Shown here piece by piece: positions 1 to 8,772 of a DNA stretch of 64,000 nucleotides (its first letter is position 1; each line of letters opens with the position of its first letter). The position numbers and the translations under genes are program-made. The notes beneath the pieces were generated by a model. The model had not been told where the DNA came from. It worked only from the letters and a program-made list of their open reading frames with translations, and ran no database searches. The DNA is from Devosia sp. 66-22 (lineage in GTDB: Bacteria > Pseudomonadota > Alphaproteobacteria > Rhizobiales > Devosiaceae), in contig MKUZ01000006.1 of NCBI GenBank assembly GCA_001899065.1, positions 198,318 to 262,317 of the forward strand. The letters run 5' to 3'.

Positions 1-247
1 CGAGCGAGAAGCCTTCGGGGATGATGGTGAGCCCGCTCATCCCCGGCACGCGCGCATTGTCCGACAACGACACTGCAAGGAGGTTGAGGATGGGCTGCAC
101 GGTGACGACGACCATGGCGAGCAGCGTCGTCACGATGATCGCATACTCGATCCGCTCGAGCGGCGTCCGACCGATCGCCGCGCGGGTATGAACATACTCA
201 CCCTTGGCCGGCGCCATCGGCGCGATGGGTTCTTCGATGCTGGTCAT
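1..247 (-). CDS. Carbohydrate ABC transporter permease, LplC/YtcP-like (N-terminal part only)
   Basis: Only the first 82 codons lie in the window; the rest runs off the left edge. The start is the ATG whose complement is at 245-247. The protein opens with a soluble segment of about 30 residues (MTSIEEPIAPMAPAKGEYVH...) and one hydrophobic helix (IIVTTLLAMVVVTVQPILNLLAVSLS), then SDNARVPG, the usual N-terminus of CUT1 inner-membrane permeases of the LplC type. It follows the LplB-like permease at 369-1313 on the same strand, so the two should form the transmembrane heterodimer. The solute-binding protein is expected further left, outside the window. Confidence 0.8.
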   Translation of the reverse strand, partial: MTSIEEPIAPMAPAKGEYVHTRAAIGRTPLERIEYAIIVTTLLAMVVVTVQPILNLLAVSLSDNARVPGMSGLTIIPEGFSL

Positions 248-368
248 GGCCGGCCTCGCGATGGTGCGTGTGGCCTCACCCTCATCAGGCTTCGCCGCCT
301 CCTCCCATCGAGGGAGAAGGTGCCCAGCGGGCGGATAGGGGGGCGGCCGCTTGCGCCGAGCATACCCA

Positions 369-1313
369 TCACCACACCCCCCGGCCTGTGAGCCGCTTGC
401 TCACCAGATGCGCGACGATGATCAGGATGAAGCCGATGACGCCCTTGAACAGGCCGGCTGCGGTGCCCAGCGCATACTCGCCAGTCTGCAGGCCGATGCG
501 GTAGACATAGGTGTCGATGATGTCGATCGTCGAGCGATTGACGTCGTTCTGCATGTTGAACACCTGGTCGAGCCCGGCGCTGAGGAACATGCCCATATTG
601 AGGATGAACAGCGTGGCGATCGTCGGCGCGATACCGGGGATTGTGATGTGCCAGATCTTCTGCCAGCGATTGGCGCCGTCGATCTCGGCCGCTTCGTACA
701 GCGACTGGTCGATGGCAATGATGGCGGCGAGGTACAGCAGGCTGTCCCAGCCGGCCGAGCGCCAGATTTCCGACAGCACCAGCACCCAGCGGATGGCGCC
801 GGTATTGGTCATGTAGTTGACCGGTTGCAGGCCCACGGCGCGCGCGATGTCGTTGATCGCGCCCGAGGGCGAGAGCAGCGCGATGAAGATGCCCGAAATC
901 ACCACCCAGCTGAGGAAGTGCGGCAGGTAGACCGCCGACTGGATGGTCTTGCGCAGCGGCCCCGAGCGGACCTCGTTGAGCATCAGCGCCACGATGATCG
1001 GCACCGGGAAGATGAAGACCAGCTTCATCGTCGAGATGATGATGGTGTTCCAGACGACCTGGTAGAACACCGGCGAGGAGAACAGGAGCTGGAAATTCTT
1101 GAGCCCCACCCAGATGTTGGGCGGGATGATGCGCACCTGCTCGAACGCCATCTTGGCGTTCCAGATCGGCACGTAGTGCCAGATCACGAAGAAGATCACG
1201 CCCGGCAGCAGCATCGCCCAATAGGGCCACCATTGCCGGAAGCTGTGGGCGAAGTCGCCGCGCGCCCTGCGGCCGGCTGGCCCATTGCTGTGGGGAGCGA
1301 GCTCGGCCGTCAT
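369..1313 (-). CDS. Carbohydrate ABC transporter permease, LplB/YtePs-like
   Basis: 314-residue inner-membrane permease with about six hydrophobic helices. It has the EAA-loop sequence YEAAEIDGANRWQKIWHITIPGI that contacts the ATPase. The segment PYWAMLLPGVIFFVIWHYVPIWNAKMAFEQVRI and the C-terminal FILIIVAHLVSKRLTGRGVW are typical of LplB-type CUT1 permeases, which import oligosaccharides such as uronides or plant glycans; the substrate here is unknown. It lies upstream of the LplC-like permease (1-247) and downstream of a LacI gene. A perfect 16-base palindrome about 125 bases upstream (1438-1453) is a likely LacI operator. No ATPase gene is seen in the visible part of this cluster. Confidence 0.9.
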   Translation of the reverse strand: MTAELAPHSNGPAGRRARGDFAHSFRQWWPYWAMLLPGVIFFVIWHYVPIWNAKMAFEQVRIIPPNIWVGLKNFQLLFSSPVFYQVVWNTIIISTMKLVFIFPVPIIVALMLNEVRSGPLRKTIQSAVYLPHFLSWVVISGIFIALLSPSGAINDIARAVGLQPVNYMTNTGAIRWVLVLSEIWRSAGWDSLLYLAAIIAIDQSLYEAAEIDGANRWQKIWHITIPGIAPTIATLFILNMGMFLSAGLDQVFNMQNDVNRSTIDIIDTYVYRIGLQTGEYALGTAAGLFKGVIGFILIIVAHLVSKRLTGRGVW

Positions 1314-1437
1314 GGCGCCGGATCCTTGAGGGCGGCGCGTCGTGCCGGAATCGACGTGCCATTGGCCGGATTCGTGCTGACTTTCGCCGAGATTCGCGGG
1401 GATATCACTTGGCTTCTCCGCTCAAATCCGTTGCAAT

Positions 1438-1453
1438 CCGGGAACGTTCCCGG
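1438..1453. promoter_or_regulatory. Candidate LacI-family operator, CCGGGAACGTTCCCGG
   Basis: Perfect 16-base palindrome with the central CG typical of LacI-family operators. It sits between the LacI gene (ends 1494) and the permease start (1313). A near copy precedes the LacI gene (2583-2598), which points to this regulator controlling both itself and the importer. Confidence 0.7.
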
Positions 1454-1493
1454 GACGCTGCCGGCCGTGCCGAAGAGTGTCATGCCCGTCTCC

Positions 1494-2543
1494 TCATACC
1501 CGTTCGGACTGTCGGGAGCCGACAGCGGCGTCAGATAGATCGGCCAGCGAGCCGCGCTCGATCAACCGGCATGGGAGGTAGATGCGGCTGTGATCGGCGC
1601 GGCCCGCTATCTCGTCGACGAGACTCTCGACCGCGCGGCGGCCGAGGGCGCGCGCGGGCTTCTCGATGGTGGTGAGGCCGGGCCAGGAGAAGGCGCCGCC
1701 GGGAATGCCGTCAAAGCCCAGCACCGACACCTGCTCGGGGCAGTTCAGCCCCGCATCGCGCGCCGCCATCATGGCGCCGAGCGCCATCAGGTCGTTGGCG
1801 GCAAACACGCAGATATGCGGGCTTTTGTCCCTTTCGAGGATGCGCGTCATGGCGGCATGGCCACCCTCGACCGTGTATTCGCCGTCCTCGATGGGCAGGC
1901 TCGCCGGGTCGACATCGCGCTCGAGGCAATGGTCGTTGACGGCGCGCAGGAAGCGCGCCCGGGCAATGCGCCAGCGCGGCCCCAGCATCAGCCAGGGGCG
2001 CCGGTGGCCCATGGACAGCAGGTAATCGAGCCCCAGCCGCACCGCCTGGGTGATGTCCGAGCCGACGCTCGAGGTGTCCGGGAAGCGCTCGGCGCTCGAG
2101 CCGATCAGCACGAAGGGCAGGCCGAAGCGGTGCAGATCGTCGAAGCTGTCGGCGACCGGATTGATGATCACGCCCTCGACCCGCGCCTGGCGCAGCGCCT
2201 GCAGGTGCCGCGCCTCGCGGTCGTGGTCCCAGTCGGAGGAAAACACCAGCAGCGAGGCGCCGGCATCGGCGGCGCGATCCTGCGCGCCACGGGCCACTTC
2301 GGCCCAGAACGGGTTGGCGATATCAGGGATCACGAGGCCCAGCATGCCCGAGCGGCCCGAGCGCATGCCCACCGCCAGGTGGTTGCGCTCATAGCCGAGG
2401 GCGCGGGCCGCCGCGAGCACCTTGTCGCGCGTCGCCGGGCTGATTTCGGGAGCATTGGAGAGAGCTCGCGCCGCGGTGGATTTGCTCACCCCGGCGCGCT
2501 GCGCCACGTCGACGATTGTCTGCCTGCGGCTCCCCCGCACCAT
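1494..2543 (-). CDS. LacI-family transcriptional regulator
   Basis: 349 residues. The N-terminal helix-turn-helix and hinge (TIVDVAQRAGVSKSTAARALSNAPEISPATRDKVLAAARALGY, about residues 9-51) are followed by a periplasmic-binding-protein-like effector domain starting at MLGLVIPDIANPFWAEVARG. VFAANDLMALGAM and VLGFDGIPGG are typical of sugar-responsive LacI members. The start is ATG at 2543; GTG at 2540 is equally possible and has better spacing to the upstream GGAGG. It is transcribed in the same direction as the adjacent LplB/LplC permeases, and likely operators lie on both sides, so it is probably an autoregulated repressor of that importer. Effector unknown. Confidence 0.93.
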   Translation of the reverse strand: MVRGSRRQTIVDVAQRAGVSKSTAARALSNAPEISPATRDKVLAAARALGYERNHLAVGMRSGRSGMLGLVIPDIANPFWAEVARGAQDRAADAGASLLVFSSDWDHDREARHLQALRQARVEGVIINPVADSFDDLHRFGLPFVLIGSSAERFPDTSSVGSDITQAVRLGLDYLLSMGHRRPWLMLGPRWRIARARFLRAVNDHCLERDVDPASLPIEDGEYTVEGGHAAMTRILERDKSPHICVFAANDLMALGAMMAARDAGLNCPEQVSVLGFDGIPGGAFSWPGLTTIEKPARALGRRAVESLVDEIAGRADHSRIYLPCRLIERGSLADLSDAAVGSRQSERV

Positions 2544-2579
2544 CTCCTCCCGGGACGGACTCTGGCGGTCCGCTCTCCA

Positions 2580-2602
2580 TTTCCGGGAACGTTACCGGGA
2601 AA
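2580..2602. promoter_or_regulatory. Candidate LacI operator upstream of the LacI gene
   Basis: Core CCGGGAACGTTACCGG at 2583-2598 is an imperfect palindrome (one mismatched pair) flanked by TT/AA. It matches the 1438-1453 palindrome at 15 of 16 positions. It lies about 40 bases upstream of the LacI start, a position suited to autoregulation. Confidence 0.65.
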
Positions 2603-2617
2603 TCCTGACCCTGGCAA

Positions 2618-2689
2618 TCCCCCCACCCACCGGTCGAGGAAGACGACCGAGATGCCGACGGTCACGGCGATTGCCAGACGATCGGTCAC
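2618..2689 (-). pseudogene. Possible remnant of a small membrane-protein gene
   Basis: Reading left from a GTG at 2689, 24 codons encode a peptide starting VTDRLAIAVTVGIS with a hydrophobic stretch and ending DRWVGG. It resembles, from memory, the start of a short single-helix protein common in alphaproteobacteria that continues with an LFLxRKFxDLIE-type tail. Here the frame instead runs into the LacI operator and the regulator 5' region, so the expected tail is missing. The ribosome-binding site is weak. It may be a decayed end or chance. Confidence 0.2.
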
Positions 2690-2766
2690 ACCCTGTGGGT
2701 GGGTGGCATCGAGGTGACCCGCCTGCCCGCTCCGGCTATTGTCGGCACAACTGAATCGGAGCGACC

Positions 2767-5700
2767 ATGTCCCTCGAAATCATCCGCCAAGAGATGCGCG
2801 AAGCCCTCACCGCCGACGCGGCGGCGATCGACCGCCTGGTCGCTGCCGCCGGGCTCGACGACGGCGCGCGGCAGGCGATCACCGCCGACGCTGTGCGGCT
2901 CGTCGAAAAGGTGCGCGCAGGGCTCTCGACCGGCATGCTCGAGAGCTTCCTCAGCGAGTATTCGCTGTCGACCACCGAGGGCATCGCGCTGATGTGCCTC
3001 GCCGAAGCGCTGCTGCGCGTGCCCGACACGACGACCATGGACGACCTCATCGAGGACAAGATCGCCTCGGCCCGCTGGCTCGAGCATTTCGATGCGGCAA
3101 ACCCGCTCCTGGTCAATGTCTCCACCCTCGCCCTCACCCTCACCGGCGAAGTGCTCAGGGATACCGGCGCGGGCGTTACCGGCATGGTGCGCAATTTCGT
3201 GCAGCGGCTGGGCGAGCCGGTGATCCGCGGCGCGGTGCTGCAGGCGATGAAAATCCTGGGCAGCCAGTTCGTGCTCGGCCGCACCATCGAGGAAGCGGCC
3301 AACACGGCGCGCAAGGCGGAGGCGCAGGGCTTCGCCTATTCCTACGACATGCTGGGCGAGGCGGCGCGCACCGAAGCGGACGCCAAGCGCTACCGCACGG
3401 CCTATGCCGAGGCGATCGCGGTGATCGCGGCGCGCTGCACCGCCGACAAGGTGCGCGACAATCCCGGCGTGTCGGTGAAGCTCTCGGCGCTCCATCCGCG
3501 CTACGAATTCGCCAAGCGCGGCCGCGTGATGAACGAACTGGTCGAGCGCGCGCTCGCCCTGGCCGTGATGGCGCGCGGCGCCAATATGGGCTTCAACATC
3601 GACGCCGAGGAAGCCGACCGGCTCGACCTGTCGCTCGACATCATCGAAGCCATCCTGTCCGACCCGCGCCTCGCCGGCTGGGACGGCTTCGGCGTGGTGG
3701 TGCAGGCCTATGGGCCGCGCGCCGGCTATGTGATCGACTGGGTGGCCGAGCTGGCCGAGCGGCTTGACCGCCGCGTGATGATCCGGCTCGTCAAGGGAGC
3801 CTATTGGGACGCCGAGATCAAGCGCGCGCAGGTGCTCGGCCTCGACGGCTTCCCCGTGTTCACGGCCAAGGCCGCGACCGACGTCAGCTACGTCGCCAAT
3901 GCGCGCAAACTGCTCGAGAAGCGCAACCGCATCTACCCGCAGTTCGCGACGCATAATGCGCACACGGTTGCTACCGTGCTCTATCTCGCCAAGCAGCTCG
4001 GCGCGACCACCACGGAGTTCGAGTTCCAGCGGCTCCACGGCATGGGCGAACGCCTGCACCAGATCCTGGCGGACGAGCACGGCACTAAAACGCGAATCTA
4101 TGCGCCGGTCGGCCGCCATGCCGACTTGCTGGCCTATCTCGTGCGGCGCCTGCTCGAGAACGGCGCCAACGGCTCGTTCGTCAACATGATCGCCGATCGC
4201 GACGTGCCCGCCGCGCAGGTGGCGCGCGATCCGTTCGAGAGTGTGCGCGAGCCCAGCCGCATCACCGGTCCCGACGATCTGTTCGCGCCGTCACGCCGCA
4301 ACTCCCGCGGCTTCGACACCACCGATCCCCTGGCGATGGCCGAGCTCGACGAGACGCGTGCCGGCTTTGCCGACAGGCTGTGGTCGGCCGCCGCGGCCAA
4401 CGCCGTGGAGGGCGACGCGGTCGAGTATTTCCGCATCGAGAGCCCCGCGACCGGCGAGCTTGTCGGCGAAGCCATCGGCGCCGGTCCTCAGACGATCGAC
4501 GCCGTGCTCGCCGCGGCGACCGCGGCCGCACCCGACTGGGCGGCTCGCCCGGTGGCCGAGCGCGCCGCCATCCTGCGCCGCGCCGCCGAGCTCTACGAGG
4601 CCAATGCAGCCGAACTCTACGTGCTGTGCACGCGCGAGGCCGGCAAGGTGCTGAGCGACGCCGTGAGCGAGATCCGCGAAGCGACCGACTTCCTGCGCTA
4701 CTATGCGGTCGAGGCCGAACGGCTGCGCGAAGGCGTGCCGCTTGGCGTCGTCACCTGCATTTCGCCGTGGAACTTCCCGCTGGCCATCTTCACCGGCCAG
4801 GTCGCTGCCGCGCTGGTGGCCGGCAATGCCGTGCTCGCCAAGCCGGCCGAGACGACGCCACTGATCGCCGCGCGCGCCGTCGAGCTGCTGCACGAAGCGG
4901 GCGTGCCCCGCGATGCGCTGCAGCTCGTCCCCGGCCGCGGCGGTACCGTGGGGGCGGCGCTCACCTCCGACCCGCGGGTCGGCGGCGTGGTGTTCACCGG
5001 CTCGCTTCCCACCGCCAAGGCGATCGACCGCGCCATGGCCGATAGGCTCGATGCGGCGGCGCCGCTGATCGCCGAGACCGGCGGTCTCAATGCGATGATC
5101 GTCGATTCGACGGCGCTGCCCGAGCAGGCGGTGCGCGACATCCTCGCCTCGGCCTTCCAGTCGGCCGGCCAGCGCTGCTCGGCCCTGCGCGTGCTCTATC
5201 TGCAGGAAGAGACCGCCGACAAGGTGCTCGACATGCTGCTGGGCGCCATGGACGAGCTCGCGGTGGGCGACCCGGCAGTGCTCGCCACCGATGTCGGCCC
5301 GGTGATCGACACGCGCGCCCGGGACAAGATCGACGCGCATATCGCGGCCCATGCCGCGCGCGGCGCGGTGCTGAAGCAACTGGCGACGCCGATCGGCGGC
5401 ACCTTTGTCGGCCCCGCCGTGCTCAAGGTCGCCGGCATCGGCGAGCTCACCGAGGAAATCTTCGGGCCCGTACTGCATGTCGCGACGTTCAAGGCCAACC
5501 AGCTCGACAAGGTGATCGCCGACATCAACGCGGCGGGCTACGGCCTCACCTTCGGGCTCCACACGCGCATCGACGCCCGCGTCGAGCATGTGAGCCACCG
5601 CATCAAGGCGGGCAACATCTATGTCAACCGCAACCAGATCGGCGCGGTTGTCGGCTCGCAGCCTTTCGGCGGCGAGGGGCTGTCGGGCACCGGACCCAAG

Positions 5701-6315
5701 GCCGGCGGACCGCACTATCTGCCGCGGCTGTCACGGCCGCTCGAGCAGACACCACCATCGACCGCCAACAATGTGCTGTCGGGGCTGTCGGTCGGCTTCG
5801 CCATCGCTGCCGTCGACCAGGTGCGTGTCGGCTACGACAAGGCCACGGCTCGAACGCTCAAGCAGAAGATGCCGGGCCCAACCGGCGAGTCCAACGTGCT
5901 CGAGACGCATCCGCGCGGCATCGTGCTCTGCCTCGGCCCCGACGAGGAGTCGGCGCGACGACAGGCGCAGCTCGCGCTCGCCCATGGCAATGCCGTGCTC
6001 GTTGTCGCCTATGGCGGCCCGCGCATCGCCGAGGAGCTGGGCAAGGACGGTGCGGCGATCGGCGGCGTCGAACGGCGGCTGTCGCCGGCGGTGATCGAGG
6101 CCGGGCTCAACGTCGATGCGATCATGCATTTCGGTACGCCCGAAGCACTGCGGCCATGGCGGCAGGCGCTGGCGCGCCGCGACGGCCCGATCGTGCCGCT
6201 GATCGCCAGCGAGGCCGATGCCGGCCGGCTGATCCTCGAGCGCCACATCTGCATCGACACCACCGCCTCGGGCGGCAATGCCGAACTGCTGGCGGGGATT
6301 TCGGCGGGGACCTAG
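2767..6315 (+). CDS. putA: Bifunctional proline dehydrogenase / L-glutamate gamma-semialdehyde dehydrogenase PutA
   Basis: 1182 residues. PutA oxidises proline to glutamate: an FAD-dependent PRODH domain first, then an NAD-dependent aldehyde dehydrogenase domain. PRODH covers roughly residues 60-470 and includes RLVKGAYWDAEI, QFATHNAHT, LHGMGE and the substrate-binding Arg pair near 460-461 in YLVRRLLENGANGSF. The P5C dehydrogenase domain follows (about 520-985), with general-base Glu near 770 (AETGG) and catalytic Cys near 804 (SAGQRCSAL). About 190 extra C-terminal residues form the tail seen in type-B PutAs. The ribbon-helix-helix DNA-binding domain of enterobacterial PutA is absent, so it should be an enzyme only. 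ATG at 2767 is preceded by GGAG. No putR-like regulator is adjacent. Its stop overlaps that of the convergent ABC gene. Confidence 0.97.
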   Translation: MSLEIIRQEMREALTADAAAIDRLVAAAGLDDGARQAITADAVRLVEKVRAGLSTGMLESFLSEYSLSTTEGIALMCLAEALLRVPDTTTMDDLIEDKIASARWLEHFDAANPLLVNVSTLALTLTGEVLRDTGAGVTGMVRNFVQRLGEPVIRGAVLQAMKILGSQFVLGRTIEEAANTARKAEAQGFAYSYDMLGEAARTEADAKRYRTAYAEAIAVIAARCTADKVRDNPGVSVKLSALHPRYEFAKRGRVMNELVERALALAVMARGANMGFNIDAEEADRLDLSLDIIEAILSDPRLAGWDGFGVVVQAYGPRAGYVIDWVAELAERLDRRVMIRLVKGAYWDAEIKRAQVLGLDGFPVFTAKAATDVSYVANARKLLEKRNRIYPQFATHNAHTVATVLYLAKQLGATTTEFEFQRLHGMGERLHQILADEHGTKTRIYAPVGRHADLLAYLVRRLLENGANGSFVNMIADRDVPAAQVARDPFESVREPSRITGPDDLFAPSRRNSRGFDTTDPLAMAELDETRAGFADRLWSAAAANAVEGDAVEYFRIESPATGELVGEAIGAGPQTIDAVLAAATAAAPDWAARPVAERAAILRRAAELYEANAAELYVLCTREAGKVLSDAVSEIREATDFLRYYAVEAERLREGVPLGVVTCISPWNFPLAIFTGQVAAALVAGNAVLAKPAETTPLIAARAVELLHEAGVPRDALQLVPGRGGTVGAALTSDPRVGGVVFTGSLPTAKAIDRAMADRLDAAAPLIAETGGLNAMIVDSTALPEQAVRDILASAFQSAGQRCSALRVLYLQEETADKVLDMLLGAMDELAVGDPAVLATDVGPVIDTRARDKIDAHIAAHAARGAVLKQLATPIGGTFVGPAVLKVAGIGELTEEIFGPVLHVATFKANQLDKVIADINAAGYGLTFGLHTRIDARVEHVSHRIKAGNIYVNRNQIGAVVGSQPFGGEGLSGTGPKAGGPHYLPRLSRPLEQTPPSTANNVLSGLSVGFAIAAVDQVRVGYDKATARTLKQKMPGPTGESNVLETHPRGIVLCLGPDEESARRQAQLALAHGNAVLVVAYGGPRIAEELGKDGAAIGGVERRLSPAVIEAGLNVDAIMHFGTPEALRPWRQALARRDGPIVPLIASEADAGRLILERHICIDTTASGGNAELLAGISAGT

Positions 6316-7034
6316 GAGGCGGCGAGAAGCTGACGGCTGTAGCCGTCGGCGACATCCCCCGCGCGCAACTGCTCGCGGGTCAGCGTCTCGACCGGCGCGG
6401 CATTGCGCATCACCATCAGCCGCTCGCACATATAGGAGATCACCGCGAGGTCGTGGCTGACCAGCACGAAGGTGAGGTTGAGCTCGCGGCGCAGGCGATT
6501 GAGCAGGTTGAGGATTTCGGCCTGGATCGACACATCGAGCGCCGATGTCGGCTCGTCGAGCAGCAGCACCCGCGGGCTGAGCGCGAGCGCCCGGGCGATG
6601 GCCACGCGCTGGCGCTGGCCGCCGCTCAGCTCGTGCGGATAGCGGAACTGGAAGTCGGCGGGGAGCCCGATGAGATCGAGCAGCTCGGCGGTGCGCCGCT
6701 GCACATTGGGAATGGCGTTGATCACCATCGGCTCGGCGATCTGGTGGCCGATGACATAGCGCGGATGGAGCGAGGCATAGGGGTCCTGGAACACCATCTG
6801 CACGACGCGGGCGAGCGTCTTGCGCGGCGTGCGGGCCGGGTCGAGATCGGCGACACGGATGGTGCCCGACCAGTTCCAGTTGAGCCCCATGATGGTGCGC
6901 AGGATCGTCGACTTGCCCGACCCGCTCTCGCCGACGAGCCCGAAGCTCTCGCCCTCGGCGACCGAGAAGGAGGCGTTGCGCACGGCAGTGGAGCTGCCGA
7001 AGGTGACGCTCAGGTCCTTGATTTCGATCATCAT
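6312..7034 (-). CDS. Opp/Dpp-type ABC transporter ATP-binding protein (DppF-like)
   Basis: 240 residues, a single ABC domain. Walker A is GESGSGKS, the signature is LSGGQRQRVAIARAL, Walker B is VLLLDEPTSALD, and the switch His is in LVSHDL. It powers the peptide-type importer encoded just upstream. I chose ATG at 7034 because it overlaps the stop of the preceding ATPase as ATGA (translational coupling); the frame stays open further upstream but without family similarity. It is shorter than many DppF proteins because it lacks most of the C-terminal oligopeptide/dipeptide transporter extension. Last gene of the operon, tail to tail with putA. Confidence 0.93.
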   Translation of the reverse strand: MMIEIKDLSVTFGSSTAVRNASFSVAEGESFGLVGESGSGKSTILRTIMGLNWNWSGTIRVADLDPARTPRKTLARVVQMVFQDPYASLHPRYVIGHQIAEPMVINAIPNVQRRTAELLDLIGLPADFQFRYPHELSGGQRQRVAIARALALSPRVLLLDEPTSALDVSIQAEILNLLNRLRRELNLTFVLVSHDLAVISYMCERLMVMRNAAPVETLTREQLRAGDVADGYSRQLLAAS

Positions 7035-7876
7035 TGGCCGAGCTCCGCCCAGGACGCCTCGCGCTGCAGCACCGGCAGCGGCTCGAGCGAACGGTTGATC
7101 GAGGGAAGGCACGAGAGCAGGCCGCGCGTATAGGGATGCTGCGCCTCCTGCAGGCGATCGGCCTGCAGCGTTTCGACGATGCGGCCGGCATACATGACGA
7201 TGACGCGGTCGCAGAATTTGCTCACGAGATTGAGGTCGTGGCTGATGAAGATGAGGCCCATGCCGCGGCGGGTCACCAGCTCGTCGAGGATCGACAGCAC
7301 CTGCGTTCGCACGGAGACGTCGAGCGCCGAGGTCGGCTCGTCGGCGACCAGCAGGTCGGGCTCGCGCACCACCATCATGCCGATCATGACGCGCTGGCCC
7401 ATGCCGCCGGACAGCTCGTGCGCATAGAGGCGCGCGACGCGCTCGGGCTCGCGGATGTGCACCGCCTCAAGCGTTTCGAGCGCCTTGCGACGGGCATCGC
7501 GGCCGCTCATGCGGCGGTTGCCGATGCGGATCGCCTCGACGATCTGGTCACCGATGCGCATCACCGGATTGAGCGAGAATTTGGGGTCCTGCAGGATCAT
7601 GCCGAGGCGGCTGCCGCGCAGCGAGCGGCGCAGTCGCGGCGAGGCATCGCGCAGGTCGATATTGTCGAATTCGAGCCGGTCGGCGCTCATCCGCGCATAG
7701 GGCGGCAGCACGCCCAGGATCGAACGGCCGGTGAGGCTCTTGCCGGAGCCGCTCTCGCCGACGATGCCGAGCTTTTCGCGGCCGAGCGAGAACGAGACGC
7801 CGCGCACCGCATCGCGGAAGGTGCCCTCTTCGGTACGAAAGGCGACGTGCAGATTCTCCACATTGAGCAGATTCAT
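7031..7876 (-). CDS. Opp/Dpp-type ABC transporter ATP-binding protein (DppD-like)
   Basis: 281 residues. ABC domain with Walker A GESGSGKS, Q-loop MILQDPKFSLNP, signature LSGGMGQRVMIG, Walker B LLVADEPTSALD and switch HDL. The C-terminal part has QHPYTRGLLSCLP, the oligopeptide/dipeptide transporter extension. The start MNLLNVENLHVAF overlaps the preceding permease stop by one base (TGATG), and the downstream ATPase overlaps by four. It should form a heterodimeric motor with the DppF-like protein. Confidence 0.94.
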   Translation of the reverse strand: MNLLNVENLHVAFRTEEGTFRDAVRGVSFSLGREKLGIVGESGSGKSLTGRSILGVLPPYARMSADRLEFDNIDLRDASPRLRRSLRGSRLGMILQDPKFSLNPVMRIGDQIVEAIRIGNRRMSGRDARRKALETLEAVHIREPERVARLYAHELSGGMGQRVMIGMMVVREPDLLVADEPTSALDVSVRTQVLSILDELVTRRGMGLIFISHDLNLVSKFCDRVIVMYAGRIVETLQADRLQEAQHPYTRGLLSCLPSINRSLEPLPVLQREASWAELGQ

Positions 7877-8772
7877 CAATTGCGCTGCCTCAGATGCGGA
7901 TCGAGCAGGTCGCGCAGGGCATCGCCGAGCAGATTGAAGCCGAGGCTGACGATGAAGATCGCGGCGCCGGGGATCGTCGCCACCCACCACTGATCGAAGA
8001 TGAACTTGCGGCCGGTGGAGATCATCGCCCCCCATTCGGGCAGCGGCGGCTGTGCGCCGAGGCCGATGAAGCCAAGCCCTGCGGCGGTGAGGATGATGCC
8101 GGCCATGTCGAAGGTCATGCGCACGATCACCGAGCTCAGGCACATCGGGATGACGTGGAACACGATGATGCGGAACTCGCTGCCGCCGGCGAGGCGGATG
8201 GCGGCGACGTAGTCGGAATTGCGCACGATCAGCGCCTCGGCGCGCGCCAGCCGGGCATAGGGCGGCCAGGCGGTGAGGGTGATGGCGAGCGCGGCGTTGA
8301 CGATGCCGGGACCGAGCGCGGCGACGAAGGCGAGCGCCAGCAGCAGCTTGGGCACGGCGAGGAACACGTCGGTGATGCGCATGAACACCGCATCGACCCA
8401 GCCGCCGACGGTGCCCGAAACGACGCCGATGAGGAGGCCGATGGGCGCCGAGCTGACGATGACCAGCCCGACGATCAGCAGGGTCAGGCGCGAGCCGTAG
8501 ACGAGGCGCGAATAGATGTCGCGGCCGAGCTCGTCGGCGCCGAACCAGTATTCGGCGCTGGGCGCGGAGAGGCGCGCGGTGAGCGTGGGCAGGTACGGAT
8601 CGTGCGTCGCGATCCACGGTGCGAAGGCCGCACAGAACAGCAGCAGCAGGACGATGAAGAGGCCGACCATGCCGAGCGGGTTGCGGGCGAAGCGCTTGGC
8701 AAAGCCGCGCAGTTCCTTGAGCTGAGCAGCGCGCAGCGCGTTGCGGGGCGCGGGAAGCGTGGTGTCGCTCAT
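7876..8772 (-). CDS. Opp/Dpp-type ABC transporter permease (DppC-like)
   Basis: 298 residues with an N-terminal cytoplasmic segment, a first helix (MVGLFIVLLLLFCAAFAPWIA) and the conserved HWFGTDELGRDI-type motif seen here as YWFGADELGRDIYSRL. The remaining helices and the EAA loop (DYVAAIRLAGGSEFRIIVFHVIP) are typical of DppC/OppC. The start overlaps the DppB stop as ATGA. Inner-membrane subunit pairing with the DppB-like protein at 8769-9815. Confidence 0.94.
   Translation of the reverse strand: MSDTTLPAPRNALRAAQLKELRGFAKRFARNPLGMVGLFIVLLLLFCAAFAPWIATHDPYLPTLTARLSAPSAEYWFGADELGRDIYSRLVYGSRLTLLIVGLVIVSSAPIGLLIGVVSGTVGGWVDAVFMRITDVFLAVPKLLLALAFVAALGPGIVNAALAITLTAWPPYARLARAEALIVRNSDYVAAIRLAGGSEFRIIVFHVIPMCLSSVIVRMTFDMAGIILTAAGLGFIGLGAQPPLPEWGAMISTGRKFIFDQWWVATIPGAAIFIVSLGFNLLGDALRDLLDPHLRQRN

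Noticed and set aside
244..1538. Long open frames on both strands over the permease and intergenic region
   Set aside because: High GC content leaves shadow frames open; their peptides are rich in Arg/His/Asp and lack any family pattern, while the minus-strand permease frame has helices and an EAA loop.
2611..2677. Inverted repeat CTGGCAATC / GATTGCCAG with a nested CGGTCG/CGACCG hairpin before putA
   Set aside because: Could be an RNA element, but the loop is 49 bases, there is no conserved riboswitch-like pattern I recognise, and it overlaps the small-protein remnant.
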